Origin: Qipengyuania flava
GTDB lineage: Bacteria > Pseudomonadota > Alphaproteobacteria > Sphingomonadales > Sphingomonadaceae
Length of the DNA: 64,000 bases
Assembly (NCBI RefSeq): GCF_019448255.1
Contig: NZ_CP080410.1
Span: 1,984,001-2,048,000 of the forward strand
Direction: 5' to 3'
In this document: positions 18,535 through 29,548 of the stretch, piece after piece
Layout of the letters: every line of letters starts with the position of its first letter
Numbering within the stretch: position 1 is the stretch's first letter
Made by a program: the position numbers and the translations under genes
Notes under the pieces: generated by a model
What the model was told of the DNA's origin: nothing
Databases searched by the model: none
The model's input: the letters and a program-made list of their open reading frames with translations, nothing else

Positions 18535-19700
18535 CAGTCGGCGCCGAACAGGTCGCGGGTGAAGACCTTTTCGCGCACATCTGCGATATCCGGATCGAGG
18601 CGGTTGGCGACGATGACGTCGGCCTCGGCCTTGAACGCCTCGAGGTCGCGTTCGACCCGGCTGCCGAAGAAGCTGTTTTCTTCCATCACCGGCTCGTAGA
18701 CGATGACCTCGATACCTTTGGCCTTCACCCGCTTCATGATGCCCTGGATGGAGGACTGGCGGAAATTATCCGATCCCGCCTTCATCACCAGGCGGAAGAT
18801 GCCGACCGTCTTCGGCTCCTTCGCGATGATCCGATCGGCAAGGTAATCCTTGCGGGTCCGGTTCGCGTCCACGATCGCGCGGATCAGGTTCTGCGGGACT
18901 TCGGAATAGTTCGCCAGCAGCTGCTTGGTGTCCTTGGGCAGGCAATAGCCGCCATAGCCGAAGGAGGGGTTGTTGTAGTGGCTGCCGATGCGCGGATCGA
19001 GACCGACGCCTTCGATGATCTGGCGCGTGTCGATCCCGTGTGAGAGCGCGTAACTGTCGAGCTCGTTGAAGAAGGCGACACGCATTGCGAGGTAGGTGTT
19101 GGCGAAGAGTTTGATCGCCTCGGCCTCATCCGCATCGGTCAGCAGAACCGGAACGTCCTCCTCGAGCGCGGGCTCCAGCAGCAGGTCGGCGAAGCGTTGC
19201 GCCCGCTCGGACCGTTCGCCCACGATGATGCGCGAAGGGTGAAGGTTGTCGTAAAGCGCCTTGCCTTCGCGCAGGAATTCGGGGCTGAAGATGATCCGGT
19301 CGGTCGCGAAGCGCTCGCGCGCCTGGGTCACATAGCCCACGGGCACGGTCGACTTGATGACCACGACCGTGGTGTCGTTCGCGGCAAGGACCTGCTCGAT
19401 CACGGCATCCACAGCCGAAGTGTCGAAGAAGTTCGTCTCGACATCGTAATTGGTCGGAACGGCCGCAATCGCGAACTCGGCCCCGTCGATCGCTGCGGCG
19501 CTATCGGTCGTGAATCTGAGGTCGAGCGTATCGCGCAGGAGGTATTCCTCGACAAGGTCGTCCTGGATCGGCGAGCGCCGTTCCTGCAGCATGGCCACGC
19601 GATCGGCGGAAATATCGCAGCCCACCACGGTGTTGTGCTGCGAGAGCATGATGGCGTTGGAAAGGCCGACATAGCCAAGGCCGAAAACGGCGATCTTCAT
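18534..19700 (-). CDS. UDP-glucose/nucleotide sugar 6-dehydrogenase
   Basis: A 388-aa enzyme of the UDP-glucose/GDP-mannose dehydrogenase family. The N-terminal NAD site is [11 protein letters not shown] (6-16) and the catalytic Cys253 lies in [15 protein letters not shown]. It oxidises UDP-glucose to UDP-glucuronate. The frame is open upstream to 19868, but [12 protein letters not shown] at 19700 is the family start. It is the first gene of the dehydrogenase-epimerase-methyltransferase cluster; its product would supply acidic sugars. Confidence 0.93.
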   Translation of the reverse strand: MKIAVFGLGYVGLSNAIMLSQHNTVVGCDISADRVAMLQERRSPIQDDLVEEYLLRDTLDLRFTTDSAAAIDGAEFAIAAVPTNYDVETNFFDTSAVDAVIEQVLAANDTTVVVIKSTVPVGYVTQARERFATDRIIFSPEFLREGKALYDNLHPSRIIVGERSERAQRFADLLLEPALEEDVPVLLTDADEAEAIKLFANTYLAMRVAFFNELDSYALSHGIDTRQIIEGVGLDPRIGSHYNNPSFGYGGYCLPKDTKQLLANYSEVPQNLIRAIVDANRTRKDYLADRIIAKEPKTVGIFRLVMKAGSDNFRQSSIQGIMKRVKAKGIEVIVYEPVMEENSFFGSRVERDLEAFKAEADVIVANRLDPDIADVREKVFTRDLFGAD

Positions 19701-19797
19701 CGAATAGTCCGTATCTCTTTGCCGGATCGCAGGCGCGCAATCCGGCTCGCCTTCTGTGGGCAGGCCCGCGCGATTGCAAGCCTGCCCCGTCCGCCGC

Positions 19798-20424
19798 TCA
19801 CCAGATGAAGTAGGGACCGCCGCGCTCGCGCGCGCGCTGCCAGGCCGGACGGGCGTGGATGGCCGCAACGAAGGCGGCCAGCTTGGGCGCTTTCTCGGCG
19901 TAACCCTGCATGACCGCGATTTCGGCCGGGAAGCTCATCATGACGTCCGCCGCCGACCAGTCCGACCCGACGAAATGGAGGTCATCCGAGATATTGTCCT
20001 CGGAAAACTGCACATGGGCGGCAAATTGCTCCTCGACGCGGGGCATCAGCGGGGCGGCGGCTTCGCCAAGGCGGTCGGCGTAGATCTTGAGCATGACCGG
20101 AACGAAGAAGCTGCTTTCGCCGAACTGCATCCACTCAAGATGGCGAACGCGCTCTTCGCTGCCCGCTTCCGGTAGCCAGGCTTCGCCGCCATGGCGTTCG
20201 CACAGATATTCGATGATCGCACCGCTTTCGGACACCATCAGGCCATCGTCCTCGATCACCGGTGACTTGCCGAGCGGATGGGCGTTCTTGAGTTCGGGCG
20301 GAGCAAGGTTGGTTTCCGCGTCGCGCTGATAGTGCGCGATCTCGTACTCGGCGCCGAGTTCTTCCAGCAGCCAAAGAATGCGCTGCGAGCGGCTATTGTT
20401 GAGATGGTGGACGGTGATGGTCAT
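19798..20424 (-). CDS. glutathione S-transferase
   Basis: A 208-aa two-domain GST. The thioredoxin-fold N-terminus begins [24 protein letters not shown], with the catalytic Ser/Arg region, followed by the cis-Pro motif region (KSPVIEDDG) and the glutathione-contacting SESGAII. The C-terminal helical domain includes SAADVMMSF. It is separated from neighbours by gaps of about 97 and 245 bp and is probably monocistronic. A physiological substrate cannot be inferred. Confidence 0.92.
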   Translation of the reverse strand: MTITVHHLNNSRSQRILWLLEELGAEYEIAHYQRDAETNLAPPELKNAHPLGKSPVIEDDGLMVSESGAIIEYLCERHGGEAWLPEAGSEERVRHLEWMQFGESSFFVPVMLKIYADRLGEAAAPLMPRVEEQFAAHVQFSEDNISDDLHFVGSDWSAADVMMSFPAEIAVMQGYAEKAPKLAAFVAAIHARPAWQRARERGGPYFIW

Positions 20425-20536
20425 TCGGCTCTCCCCTGTCCCGAAGCGAATGGCCGGGACGATTCGCAGGCGACCCTAGGCAAGCGGGCTGCGCTTCGCC
20501 AGCCCTCGCCACAATCCTGCCAAGCGCCTGCCATAC

Positions 20537-20587
20537 AAACGGAAAAGCCGGTGCGGCCCTAAAGCGGCGCGCACCGGCTTTCCGTTT
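20537..20587 (-). terminator. probable recA terminator
   Basis: Inverted repeat arms at 20537-20555 and 20570-20587 with one bulged A and a 14-base loop. On the minus strand the hairpin runs into TTTTCCGTTTG. It sits about 83 bases after the recA stop. Confidence 0.75.
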
Positions 20588-20669
20588 CTTCGGGAGCGCC
20601 GGGGGACAGTCCGGCTGAGGCGCGAGCCCTGGGGGAGTAGGGTCGGGCGCGCTCCCGCTTGAAGAGATA

Positions 20670-21734
20670 TCAGTCCTCGTCCGCGTCCGGGCCGGTCATC
20701 ATCTCTTCGGCGACCTCGTCGGTGCGGCCGCGGATGGCGGCTTCCAACTTGGCACACATCTCTTCGTTCTCGGCGAGGAACTTCTTCGCGTTTTCTCGGC
20801 CTTGGCCGATGCGGACGCTGTCATAGCTGAACCAGCTGCCCGACTTTTCGACCACGCCGGCCTTCACGCCGAGGTCGAGGATTTCACCGATCTTCGAAAT
20901 GCCCTGGCCGTACATGATGTCGAACTCGACCTGCTTGAACGGCGGGGCCACCTTGTTCTTGACCACCTTGACGCGGGTGGTGTTGCCGATGACTTCGTCG
21001 CGGTCCTTGATCTGGCCGGTACGGCGAATGTCGAGGCGGACCGAGGCGTAGAACTTCAGGGCATTGCCGCCGGTGGTGGTTTCGGGGTTACCGTACATCA
21101 CACCGATCTTCATGCGCAGCTGGTTGATGAAGATCACCATGCACTTCGAACGGTTGATCGAACCGGTGAGCTTGCGCAGCGACTGGCTCATCAAGCGGGC
21201 CTGGAGGCCGACGTGGCTGTCACCCATCTCGCCTTCGATTTCGGCGCGCGGCACCAGCGCGGCGACCGAGTCGACGACGAGCACGTCGATCGCGTTCGAG
21301 CGGACCAGCGTGTCGGTGATTTCGAGCGCCTGTTCGCCGGTGTCGGGCTGCGACACGATCAGCTCGTCGATATCGACGCCGAGCTTCTTTGCGTAAACCG
21401 GATCGAGCGCGTGTTCCGCGTCAACGAAGGCGACCGTACCACCGGCCTTCTGCGCTTCGGCCAGCACATGCAGCGCCAGCGTAGTCTTGCCCGAGCTTTC
21501 CGGACCGTAGACTTCGATCACGCGGCCCTTGGGCAGGCCGCCGACGCCGAGCGCGATATCGAGGCCCAGCGAACCGGTGGAGATCGCCTCCACCTGCATG
21601 GTTTCCTTCTGGCCCAGCTTCATTGCCGAACCCTTGCCGAACGCGCGATCGATCTGCGCGAGCGCGGCGTCCAATGCCTTCTGACGGTCTGCGTCCACTT
21701 TCTTGTCCTCTACGAGCTTCAGACTTGCCGCCAT
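20670..21734 (-). CDS. recA: recombinase RecA
   Basis: A 354-aa homologous recombination and SOS coprotease ATPase. Walker A is GPESSGKT (77-84). Also visible are [19 protein letters not shown], the Walker B region [18 protein letters not shown], and the L2 loop region [19 protein letters not shown]. The acidic tail GPDADED is family-typical. A strong AGGAGGTG site precedes the ATG. The promoter region contains an alphaproteobacterial SOS box, so LexA control is expected. Confidence 0.99.
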   Translation of the reverse strand: MAASLKLVEDKKVDADRQKALDAALAQIDRAFGKGSAMKLGQKETMQVEAISTGSLGLDIALGVGGLPKGRVIEVYGPESSGKTTLALHVLAEAQKAGGTVAFVDAEHALDPVYAKKLGVDIDELIVSQPDTGEQALEITDTLVRSNAIDVLVVDSVAALVPRAEIEGEMGDSHVGLQARLMSQSLRKLTGSINRSKCMVIFINQLRMKIGVMYGNPETTTGGNALKFYASVRLDIRRTGQIKDRDEVIGNTTRVKVVKNKVAPPFKQVEFDIMYGQGISKIGEILDLGVKAGVVEKSGSWFSYDSVRIGQGRENAKKFLAENEEMCAKLEAAIRGRTDEVAEEMMTGPDADED

Positions 21735-21811
21735 GACATCACCTCCTGCGCTTGGCCAGAGCCGCTATCGACTCTTCAACTGGCAATTGGTGTATCCATT
21801 TTGTTCTCTTG

Positions 21812-21826
21812 GAACAAGGGGGGAAC
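21812..21826 (-). promoter_or_regulatory. SOS (LexA) box upstream of recA
   Basis: On the minus strand this is GTTC-N7-GTTC, the alphaproteobacterial LexA operator. Its second GTTC overlaps a possible -35 hexamer (TTGTTC), with a weak -10 (TACACC) 17 bases on. It lies about 78 bp before the recA start. Confidence 0.85.
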
Positions 21827-21881
21827 GGAAATTATTTTCCTGTTTTGTTCCAGAACGGAGGAAACCGCGGAATTCCGCGCT

Positions 21882-24353
21882 TCAGCCGCGCTGTTCGCTC
21901 AGCACTTCGGCGACCTTGGCGTTGATTTGCTGCACGCTGAAGGGCTTGGGAATGAAGTGCATGTTCTCGATATCGATATCGTTGCGCAGCTGTTCCTCGG
22001 CATAGCCCGACATGAACAGGATCGGGATATCGGGCTTCACCCGGCGGATTGCGCGCGCCATGGCCGGGCCGTCCATCGCAGGCATGACCACGTCCGACAC
22101 GATGAGGTCAAACTCGGTGTTGCCATTGGCAATGGCGGCAAGGCCTTCTTCGCCGTCTGACGCCGTGGTGACGGTGTAGCCCGCGCGCACGAGGGCGCGT
22201 TCGGCCACGGCACGGACCATGTCCTCGTCCTCAACCAGCAGCAGCTTGCCGCCGGCCGACCATTCGGTGGCCTTGGGCTCTTCCGTCTCCTCGCTGCGCA
22301 TGGCGGCGGGCAACTCGCCCTTGTGCACCGGAAGGTAGACGGTGAAACGCGCGCCCATGGGCGTGCCGTCGGGGCCTTGCACGTTGTCGGCGAAGATGAA
22401 GCCGTTCGACTGCTTGACGATACCGTAGACGGTCGAGAGGCCGAGGCCGGTGCCCTTCCCCTGCTCCTTGGTGGTGAAGAAGGGTTCGAAGATCTTGTTG
22501 AGATGCTCTTCCGGGATACCGCCGCCGGTGTCCTGCACGATCAGCACCGTGTAATCGTCGGCGGGCATGATATCGATGCCCATCTTGCGCACATCGCGGG
22601 CCGAAACGCGGCGTGTGGCGAGCGTGAGGCGGCCCTTCCAGTCCTGCTTTCCGGCGCGCATCGCATTCGCCTGCATCGCGTCGCGCGCGTTGACGGCAAG
22701 GTTGATGATGACCTGTTCGAGCTGCTGCGGGTCGGCCCGCACAGAACCAAGTTCCCGGTCATGCCGCACGAGGAACTCGATCTTCTCGCCCATCAGGCGC
22801 TTCAGCAGCTGGCTGACCTCGCTCACCACGTCGGGCAGCTGGAGCACGACCGGCCGTAGCGTCTGCTGGCGGCTGAAGGCGAGCAGCTGGCGCGTCAGCG
22901 ATGCGGCGCGGTTCGAGTTCGCCTTGATCTGCTGGATGTCGTCATAGTCGCTGTCGCCCGGCGTGTGGCGCAGCAGCATGAGGTCGCAGTAGCCGATGAT
23001 CGCGGTCAGCACGTTGTTGAAGTCGTGCGCCACGCCGCCCGCCAGCTGGCCGACCGCCTGCATCTTGGTGGCCTGCGCAACCTGGCGGCGCAGGCGCTTT
23101 TCCTCGGTGCTGTCGCTGATCGAGAGCAGGACCGCTGCCTCGCCCAGCCCCCGAATCCCGGCTAGGCCGATCGAGACCGGCTCTTCCTTGTCGTTGGCAA
23201 GGCGCACCGCCATGTCGCCGCTGGCCGTCGCGCCCTTGGCAAAGCGGCGCACCGTATCAGCCATGGCGGCCTTGTCTTCGCGCACCACGAGGTCCGAAGG
23301 GAATTGCGGTAGGCCAAGGTTTTCGCGCTCCACTGCGCGCAGGAAAGCCTTGTTGGCGAACAGGAAGCGGCCGTCGCGGTCAGTCAGTGCCAGCCCCAAG
23401 GGCAAGGCCGACAACAGCGCTTCGAGCTGGGGGATCGCGGCTTTCCCGCTGCCTTCCCAGCCGCCGCCAATACCAACCGTGCTGTCCACCAGCAGCATGA
23501 GTGAAGGCGCCTCGTCCGCATCGCTCATCCGCCCGCCCCCGGCCGTATCGAGCGGCACGTGGACCAGCGTTTGCGGCGAGCCCTGCTGGCCTTCGCGCGC
23601 AAAGAAGATGCGGTCGCGATCGTCGGAGCGCAGCAGCTGGACGAATTCCAGACCGTTCAGCCCCGTCTCCCGGCTGCCGGTAGCGCGCTCCACAAGTCCG
23701 GGCGTCGTGGTCTGCACGATGCCGTCGGGTGCGACCAGTGCAAGCTCCAGCCCCGCCCGCGACATGACTTCGCCAAAGCGGCCTTCAAGGCGTTCGGACA
23801 GGCCGTCGTAGCTGCGCTCTTCGCGGATTTCGGCAAAACTCCACACGAGATAGGCCTCGCCCCGGCCCGTGCGCTGGATCGAGAGCCTGTAGGCAGCCTT
23901 GGTCGCGTTGAGGTAGAGCGTATCGATCTTGGCCGATCCGTCGCGCCAGGCTTCGCGCGCGGCCTCGATCATCGCCTGACGCGATTCGTCGTCGAACGGC
24001 AGGTCGAAGGGCGCGGCTTCGCTTTGGAACCAGCCCTCATAGCTCGAATTGGCGCACACGAGCCGGTTCGCCCGGTCGATGATCGCAATTGCGCGGCGGC
24101 GGTTCTCGATCGCGGCGGTGGTCACCGACCAGTCGGGTGCGACCGCTTCGGCTTGCGCGGGCGGCGAACGCAGCCGGGCGCCAAGCAGCAGCATCAGCAG
24201 CACCGCCACCAGCGCGCCGCCATAGGCAAAGGCAACGACCGATTGTTCGCCCACCAGCCAGACCAGCCCTACCGAAATCACGCTGGCAGCCGCAACGGCC
24301 ACCATCAACGGAATGGGAGGAAGGCGCGTCACCTCGTTGGTGTCGTCGACCAT
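21882..24353 (-). CDS. cckA: hybrid sensor histidine kinase/response regulator CckA
   Basis: An 823-aa membrane hybrid kinase that heads the CckA-ChpT-CtrA phosphorelay in alphaproteobacteria. There are two N-terminal membrane helices (about 17-55), PAS-like sensor domains, a HisKA domain with phospho-acceptor His443 ([11 protein letters not shown]), an HATPase ([30 protein letters not shown]), and a receiver domain with phospho-acceptor Asp754 (IVSDVVMP). The ATG at 24353 overlaps the DUF2062 gene stop by one base; the frame extends further upstream but only as a shadow of that gene. Confidence 0.96.
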   Translation of the reverse strand: MVDDTNEVTRLPPIPLMVAVAAASVISVGLVWLVGEQSVVAFAYGGALVAVLLMLLLGARLRSPPAQAEAVAPDWSVTTAAIENRRRAIAIIDRANRLVCANSSYEGWFQSEAAPFDLPFDDESRQAMIEAAREAWRDGSAKIDTLYLNATKAAYRLSIQRTGRGEAYLVWSFAEIREERSYDGLSERLEGRFGEVMSRAGLELALVAPDGIVQTTTPGLVERATGSRETGLNGLEFVQLLRSDDRDRIFFAREGQQGSPQTLVHVPLDTAGGGRMSDADEAPSLMLLVDSTVGIGGGWEGSGKAAIPQLEALLSALPLGLALTDRDGRFLFANKAFLRAVERENLGLPQFPSDLVVREDKAAMADTVRRFAKGATASGDMAVRLANDKEEPVSIGLAGIRGLGEAAVLLSISDSTEEKRLRRQVAQATKMQAVGQLAGGVAHDFNNVLTAIIGYCDLMLLRHTPGDSDYDDIQQIKANSNRAASLTRQLLAFSRQQTLRPVVLQLPDVVSEVSQLLKRLMGEKIEFLVRHDRELGSVRADPQQLEQVIINLAVNARDAMQANAMRAGKQDWKGRLTLATRRVSARDVRKMGIDIMPADDYTVLIVQDTGGGIPEEHLNKIFEPFFTTKEQGKGTGLGLSTVYGIVKQSNGFIFADNVQGPDGTPMGARFTVYLPVHKGELPAAMRSEETEEPKATEWSAGGKLLLVEDEDMVRAVAERALVRAGYTVTTASDGEEGLAAIANGNTEFDLIVSDVVMPAMDGPAMARAIRRVKPDIPILFMSGYAEEQLRNDIDIENMHFIPKPFSVQQINAKVAEVLSEQRG

Positions 24354-24961
24354 CACGCCTCGGCGTCCTTGGTCAGGCGTTCGTCCAGCCGCCGCTCCAT
24401 CGCGCGCAGCCGGCGCTGGCGTTTGCGCGCAACGACGAAGCGCCACACGACGCCGGCGAAGAGGTAGCCGATCGCCGCGCCCACTACGGCCAGGACTGTG
24501 AAGCCGAAGATCGTCACCAGCACCGTCACGCCGACGCCTTCGAACATCTCGACAAGCCAGGCCCAGCGCCCGCTGTTGATCTCTTCCTGCGCCGCACCGC
24601 CTGTTGTGGCGAGGTCGATCTTCAGGATGAACGCACCGAGCCGGTTGGCGACCACGGCCCAGAAGGGGAAAGTGAACGGGTTGGTGATGAAGGTCACCAG
24701 CGCCGACAGCGGCACATTGGCGCGCGCCGGCAGGGCCATGAAGGCGGCAAGGAAAATCTGGCCGACCGGGATAATGAAGCCGGCAAAAATGCCGAGCGCC
24801 ACGCCGCGCGGCACGCTGCGGCGGGTAAAGCGCCACAGCTCGGGCGTCAGGAAGCGGTGGGCAATCGGGCGCAAGTACTTGTTGCGCGCCATTTCCTCAC
24901 GCGAAGGCATGCGCATGCGGATCCAGTCCGCCAGCCAGGTCTTGGAGGTGCGCTTGTTCAT
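24353..24961 (-). CDS. DUF2062 domain-containing membrane protein
   Basis: A 202-aa protein with a basic N-terminus and three to four hydrophobic segments. The DUF2062 signature is visible as RRSVPRGVALGIFAGFIIPVG and FITNPFTFPFWAVVANRLGA. The family has no established function. It is translationally coupled to cckA by a TGATG overlap. A GTG at 24967 is an alternative start two codons upstream. Confidence 0.88.
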   Translation of the reverse strand: MNKRTSKTWLADWIRMRMPSREEMARNKYLRPIAHRFLTPELWRFTRRSVPRGVALGIFAGFIIPVGQIFLAAFMALPARANVPLSALVTFITNPFTFPFWAVVANRLGAFILKIDLATTGGAAQEEINSGRWAWLVEMFEGVGVTVLVTIFGFTVLAVVGAAIGYLFAGVVWRFVVARKRQRRLRAMERRLDERLTKDAEA

Positions 24962-25102
24962 TCCCACGGCTCCGCCATGCTCTGCCTGATGGGCGAGTTC
25001 AAGGGGGCGCGGAAAGGGAAAAGCGACAGACGCGGCATGAGCATCGATGTGGTTACCGCCCGGCAGCTTTGTAAGGGATGAATGGGCTAGCGGGCAGAAG
25101 GT

Positions 25103-25585
25103 TTAGCCGCGATCGCGCATCAGGCGCGCCTTGTCCCGCTTCCAGTCGCGATCCTTGATCGTCGCGCGCTTGTCGTGCGCCTGCTTGCCCTTGGCCAGCG
25201 CGAGTTCGACCTTGGCCCGACCGGTTGCGTTGAAATAGACCGACAGCGGCACCAGCGTCATGCCCTTGCGCTCGACCGCGCCGAACAGCTTCTCGATTTC
25301 GCGGGCATGGAGCAGCAGCTTGCGCGGCCGGCGCGGTTCGTGGTTCAGGCGGTTGCCGTGCGAATATTCGGGGATGTTGGCGTTGATGAGCCAGACCTGC
25401 CCGTCACGCACCTCGGCGTAACTTTCCTTGATGCTCGCCTCGCCCGCCCGCAGCGCCTTCACCTCGGTCCCCTGCAGGGCAAGGCCGGCCTCGAATGTGT
25501 CCTCGACATGATAATCGAAGCGCGCGCGACGGTTGTCGGCGACGACTTTCTGCTTGTCGAATGTGGCGGGTTTGGGTCGGGCCAT
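25103..25585 (-). CDS. smpB: SsrA-binding protein SmpB
   Basis: A 160-aa trans-translation factor that binds tmRNA and carries it to stalled ribosomes. It has the OB-fold signature [18 protein letters not shown], the loop [17 protein letters not shown], and the basic C-terminal tail [17 protein letters not shown] needed inside the ribosome. It lies 40 bp downstream of dapA on the same strand. The partner tmRNA gene is not in this window. Confidence 0.97.
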   Translation of the reverse strand: MARPKPATFDKQKVVADNRRARFDYHVEDTFEAGLALQGTEVKALRAGEASIKESYAEVRDGQVWLINANIPEYSHGNRLNHEPRRPRKLLLHAREIEKLFGAVERKGMTLVPLSVYFNATGRAKVELALAKGKQAHDKRATIKDRDWKRDKARLMRDRG

Positions 25586-25625
25586 AAGGTGGGCGCATGT
25601 AGGCGTTCATGCGCCCCCTGCCAAG

Positions 25626-26507
25626 TCAGAGCAGTCCGGCGTGGACCAGGGCCTCGTCGACCGCCTTTCGGCTGGCCTCGCTGGCCTCGCACAGCGGCAG
25701 GCGCACGCCGTATTCGACCCAGTCGTGGACGCGGCTGAGGGCGTATTTCACCGGCGCGGGGCTCGCATCGGAGAACATGGCGTAGTGCAGCGGGAAGAGG
25801 CGGTCGTTGATCTCGCGCGCCTTGACCAGATCGTTGGCGGCAATGGCCTCATGAAATTCCGCGCACAGCGCCGGGGCGACATTGGCCGTGACCGAGATGC
25901 ACCCTGCGCCGCCGGCCGCAGAGTGCGGCAACCACAGCTCGTCATTGCCCGACAGCTGGCAAAACTCGTGGCCGATGCCCATGCGGTGATCGGCGACGCG
26001 CGAGAGGTCACCGCTCGCATCCTTGATCGCCACGATGCGGTCGGGATACTTGCGAACCAGCTCGACCACAGTTTCGTCCTCGATATCGGTCACCGTGCGG
26101 CTGGGCACATTGTAGAGCACGATCGGCAGGTCGCTGTTTTCCGCAAGGTGGCTGAAATGCGCGATCAGGCCCGACTGGCTCGGACGGTTGTAATAGGGCG
26201 CAACGCACAGGCCCGCAGCCGCGCCGGCCTTCTTCGAAAACTGCATATGCAAGAGCGCGTTGCGTGTATCGTTCGACCCGCATCCGGCAATTACCGGGAC
26301 CCGGCCGGCCGCCTGTTCGATGCACACTTCGATGACGCGGTGGTGTTCCGCGTTCGACAGTGTCGAGGCCTCGCCCGTCGTGCCGCAGGGCACCAGCGCC
26401 TTGCTGCCGCTTTCGATCTGCCAGTCGACGAGGCGGCGAAAAGCGGTCTCATCGAACGATCCATCGCGAAAAGGAGTCACCAGAGCCGGAATTGAGCCAG
26501 AGAACAT
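25626..26507 (-). CDS. dapA: 4-hydroxy-tetrahydrodipicolinate synthase
   Basis: A 293-aa class I aldolase of lysine/diaminopimelate synthesis, condensing pyruvate with aspartate semialdehyde. The pyruvate-binding GTTGE is at 42-46, catalytic Tyr132 in VLYNVPSRT, and the Schiff-base Lys162 in VAIKDASGD. Length is normal. It is probably cotranscribed with smpB and divergent from the lytic transglycosylase gene. Confidence 0.97.
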   Translation of the reverse strand: MFSGSIPALVTPFRDGSFDETAFRRLVDWQIESGSKALVPCGTTGEASTLSNAEHHRVIEVCIEQAAGRVPVIAGCGSNDTRNALLHMQFSKKAGAAAGLCVAPYYNRPSQSGLIAHFSHLAENSDLPIVLYNVPSRTVTDIEDETVVELVRKYPDRIVAIKDASGDLSRVADHRMGIGHEFCQLSGNDELWLPHSAAGGAGCISVTANVAPALCAEFHEAIAANDLVKAREINDRLFPLHYAMFSDASPAPVKYALSRVHDWVEYGVRLPLCEASEASRKAVDEALVHAGLL

Positions 26508-26602
26508 TTACCGCTGTCCTGCGTTAGGGGTATGAAACAAGGCAGGTTTTGGCCTGCCGCGCCATAATTCATTCAGCGCCTGATAAGGAGGGGCCGGGCA
26601 GT

Positions 26603-28534
26603 ATGTCCAGCATGGGCTCAAAAACTATTTTCTCGCTTGCACTTATGGTCGGTTCTTCGCTGGCCTTCCCCACAATGGCGCAGGCGCAGACCCAGATGGT
26701 CGCCCAGCAACCGGCCCGGATGGACCAGGCTGTCGGCCAGTGGGAATATCTGACGCGGGAAGACGACCTGCCGTTCGCCTCTTACGCAAACTTCCTCGTC
26801 ACCTATCCGGATTTCCCCAAGGAAGCGCTGCTGCGCTCCCGCGCGGAAGCGGCTCTGGATAATGACGCACCTACGCCGCAGGCATTGGTGGCCTATTTCG
26901 ACAAATATCCGCCGCTCACCAACAGCGGCCGTGCGCGCTACGCCCTGGCGCTGGCCTCGCTCCAGCGTCCCGAAGCCTTCGACAACGCCCGCCAGGCCTG
27001 GCGCGGCGGCACGATGAGCGGTCCGGCCGAGCTTTACATGCAGGGCCTCTTCGGCAGCCGCTTCGTTCCTGAAGATCACGATGCCCGCATGGACGCGCTG
27101 CTGTGGCAGGGCGATTTCGAAGCCGCCTCGCGCCATGCCTTGCGCGTTTCGCCTGCCTATCGCGACATGGCGCAGGCGCGGCTTGCTTTGCTTCAGGGCA
27201 GCCTGCCCGCAAACTCTGGCGTGACTGTGCCCGAGGACGCGATGTCCGACGCTGGGTATGTCTACAACCTCACGCGGCATTACCGCACTTCGGGCCAGCC
27301 CTACCAGGCGGTGAACCTGCTGGCCTCGCGCGCTGACTTCGCCGCACCGGCCTTCGACGGGACCGAATTCGTTGCCGAAGCCCTTGCCGTGGCGAAGGGC
27401 GCTGGAGCGAGCCAGGCAGTCGCCATCGCATCCAAGGTTGACGATCTCTTCGCGCCCGGCACCGATATTTCCGAAGGCAGCTTCCGCTTGCGCGACAAGT
27501 ACACCGATCTCATGTGGCTGGGCGGCACCAAGGCGCTCTGGTCGCTGGGCGACGGCGAGCGCGCCGCGCCCCTGTTCTATCGCTATGGCACCGCGGCCAA
27601 GACCCCGCTGACCCGTTCCAAGGGCTTCTACTGGGCGGGCCGCGCCGCTGCGCAATCCGGTAACCGGGCCGAGGCCGAACGCTATTGGGACATGGCTGCC
27701 CAGTTTCCCGACTGGTATTACGGACAGCTGGCGCTGAGCGAACTCGGCCGCCCGATGCCGGCCTTTGCCTCTGTCCCGCAGCCGAGCGAGGCGGACCGCG
27801 CTGCGTTCGACGCCGACCCGCTGACCGGCGCGCTGCAGGCCATCGCCCGCAACCGCCGCGACTGGCGCACCGAGCGCGCCTTCTTCGAAGCGATCGCGGA
27901 CAAGGCGGACACGCCGCAGGAGATGGCGCTCGTTGCGCAGCTTGCGCGCGACACCGGGCTTGAGGAAATGGCGGTCGTCGCCGGTCTCGTTGCCGGTGAG
28001 CATGGCCTGCAAGGTTTCGAGCGCATCGGCTATCCAACGGTTCCGACCCATTCGGGCGCCAACTGGACCATGGTTCATGCCATCGCCCGGCAGGAAAGCG
28101 AGTTCGACCGCAACCGCGTCAGCCACGCCGGCGCGCGCGGTATGATGCAGCTGATGCCGGGCACCGCGCGCGAAGAAGCGGGCAAGATCGGCGTCCAGTA
28201 CATGTCCGCCAGCCTGACCGAGAGCCCGAGCTACAACATTCGCCTTGGCGACGCGCACTTTGCGCGGCTGATGGACCGCTATGAAGGCGCCTATCCGCTG
28301 GCCATCGCTGCTTATAACGCAGGCCCCGGACGGGTCAGCCAGTGGCTGCGCCTCAACGGCGATCCACGCACCGGCGCAGTCGACTGGGTCACCTGGATCG
28401 AGCAAATCCCCGCCAATTTCGAGACGCGCTATTATGTCATGCGCGTGATCGGGAACGCGGTCAGCTACGCCAACATGCACCCGGACAAGTCCGCCAGCTA
28501 CGAACGCGATATCCGCAATTACCTTCGCCGCTGA
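26603..28534 (+). CDS. soluble lytic murein transglycosylase
   Basis: A 643-aa periplasmic Slt-type enzyme. It has a signal peptide (hydrophobic core then PTMAQAQ), a long helical U/L superhelical domain, and a C-terminal SLT domain with catalytic Glu498 (ARQESEFD), GARGMMQLMPGTA and AYNAGPGRV. It cleaves peptidoglycan with 1,6-anhydro product formation. AAGGAGG at 26585-26591 supports the start at 26603; a start at 26612 is possible. The convergence of greB behind it is same-strand with a 23-bp gap. Confidence 0.95.
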   Translation: MSSMGSKTIFSLALMVGSSLAFPTMAQAQTQMVAQQPARMDQAVGQWEYLTREDDLPFASYANFLVTYPDFPKEALLRSRAEAALDNDAPTPQALVAYFDKYPPLTNSGRARYALALASLQRPEAFDNARQAWRGGTMSGPAELYMQGLFGSRFVPEDHDARMDALLWQGDFEAASRHALRVSPAYRDMAQARLALLQGSLPANSGVTVPEDAMSDAGYVYNLTRHYRTSGQPYQAVNLLASRADFAAPAFDGTEFVAEALAVAKGAGASQAVAIASKVDDLFAPGTDISEGSFRLRDKYTDLMWLGGTKALWSLGDGERAAPLFYRYGTAAKTPLTRSKGFYWAGRAAAQSGNRAEAERYWDMAAQFPDWYYGQLALSELGRPMPAFASVPQPSEADRAAFDADPLTGALQAIARNRRDWRTERAFFEAIADKADTPQEMALVAQLARDTGLEEMAVVAGLVAGEHGLQGFERIGYPTVPTHSGANWTMVHAIARQESEFDRNRVSHAGARGMMQLMPGTAREEAGKIGVQYMSASLTESPSYNIRLGDAHFARLMDRYEGAYPLAIAAYNAGPGRVSQWLRLNGDPRTGAVDWVTWIEQIPANFETRYYVMRVIGNAVSYANMHPDKSASYERDIRNYLRR

Positions 28535-28557
28535 CATGCGCTAGGGCCGCCGGCCTG

Positions 28558-29037
28558 ATGCAAGGCAAGACCAACCCCGTGACGCCCGCCGGCTACGCCG
28601 CGATGAAGGCGCGCTACGACCATTTGCTCGGCACCGAGCGGCCGGAGATCGTGGAGATCGTCAGCTGGGCGGCGGGCAATGGCGATCGCAGCGAGAACGG
28701 CGACTATCTCTACGGCCGCAAGCGCATGCGCGAGATCGACCGCGAGCTCGCGCATCTCTCGCGCCGGATGAAGGCGGCGCGCGTGATCGAGCCGTCCGAA
28801 CAGCCGGACAAGTCCCGCGCCTTTTTCGGCGCCCGGGTGACGCTGGCCGACGAGGACGACAACGAGAAGGTCGTGACGCTGGTCGGCGACGACGAGCAGG
28901 ACGCAAGCGCAGGCCGGATCGGTTGGTCCTCCCCCCTCGCCCGTGCATTGAAAGGTGCATCAATCGGGGATTTGCGCAGCGTAAGGCTTCCCGGCGGGCT
29001 CAAGGAGTGGGAGATCACGGGCATAGACTATGACTAG
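28558..29037 (+). CDS. greB: transcription elongation factor GreB
   Basis: A 159-aa GreA/GreB-family factor that rescues backtracked RNA polymerase. The N-terminal coiled coil has the acidic tip GDRSENGDYLYGRKRMREID, diagnostic of GreB. The C-terminal FKBP-like half contains FFGARVTL and IGWSSPLARALKG. The ATG at 28558 matches the family start; the frame is open further upstream only inside the slt gene. The end overlaps the next gene by 8 bases. Confidence 0.95.
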   Translation: MQGKTNPVTPAGYAAMKARYDHLLGTERPEIVEIVSWAAGNGDRSENGDYLYGRKRMREIDRELAHLSRRMKAARVIEPSEQPDKSRAFFGARVTLADEDDNEKVVTLVGDDEQDASAGRIGWSSPLARALKGASIGDLRSVRLPGGLKEWEITGIDYD

Positions 29038-29512
29038 GCTTGCCGCCCTCCTCGCCCTTCTGCTCGCCGCACCGCTCGCGGCCAAGGACAGCCTCGGCGT
29101 GTTTTCCGACTGGGGCGCGTTTCGCGATCCGTCCGTTCCGCGCTGCTACGCCATCGCCATGCCCGCCCCCAGCCGGTTGCAGCGCGATTTCGAGCCCTTT
29201 GCGACGATCGGCACCTGGCCGCGCCAGAACCTGCGCGGGCAGGTCCACTTCCGCCTTTCACGCCAGCTTTCGCAGCGCGGCACCATCACTTTGGCGATCG
29301 GCAGTCGGAGCTTTCGCCTCACCGGTGGCGGCGGCGACGCCTGGGCGGAAGACCGCACCATGGACGCCGCCATCGTGGCCGCCATGCGTTCGGCCAGCCG
29401 CATGACGATCCGCGCCACCGACAGCCGCGGGCGGCGCTTCTCCAACACCTATTCGCTGGCCGGCGCTGCAACTGCGATGGACGCTGCCACGCTCGCCTGT
29501 TCTCGGCGCTAG
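29030..29512 (+). CDS. IalB-like secreted protein
   Basis: A 160-aa protein with a signal peptide (LLALLLAAPLAA, cleavage near residue 18). The mature part begins GVFSDWGAFRDPSVPRCYA, which resembles the opening of invasion associated locus B (IalB) family proteins common in alphaproteobacteria. It is probably periplasmic. It overlaps greB by 8 bases, so the two are likely cotranscribed, although a functional link is not evident. Confidence 0.78.
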   Translation: MTRLAALLALLLAAPLAAKDSLGVFSDWGAFRDPSVPRCYAIAMPAPSRLQRDFEPFATIGTWPRQNLRGQVHFRLSRQLSQRGTITLAIGSRSFRLTGGGGDAWAEDRTMDAAIVAAMRSASRMTIRATDSRGRRFSNTYSLAGAATAMDAATLACSRR

Positions 29513-29548
29513 CCAAACGCACGCAGCGGCACTATATGCGCCGCTCCC

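Noticed and set aside
24354-24836. N-terminal extension of CckA
   Set aside because: The extension is a shadow of the DUF2062 gene; the TGATG overlap gives the start at 24353.
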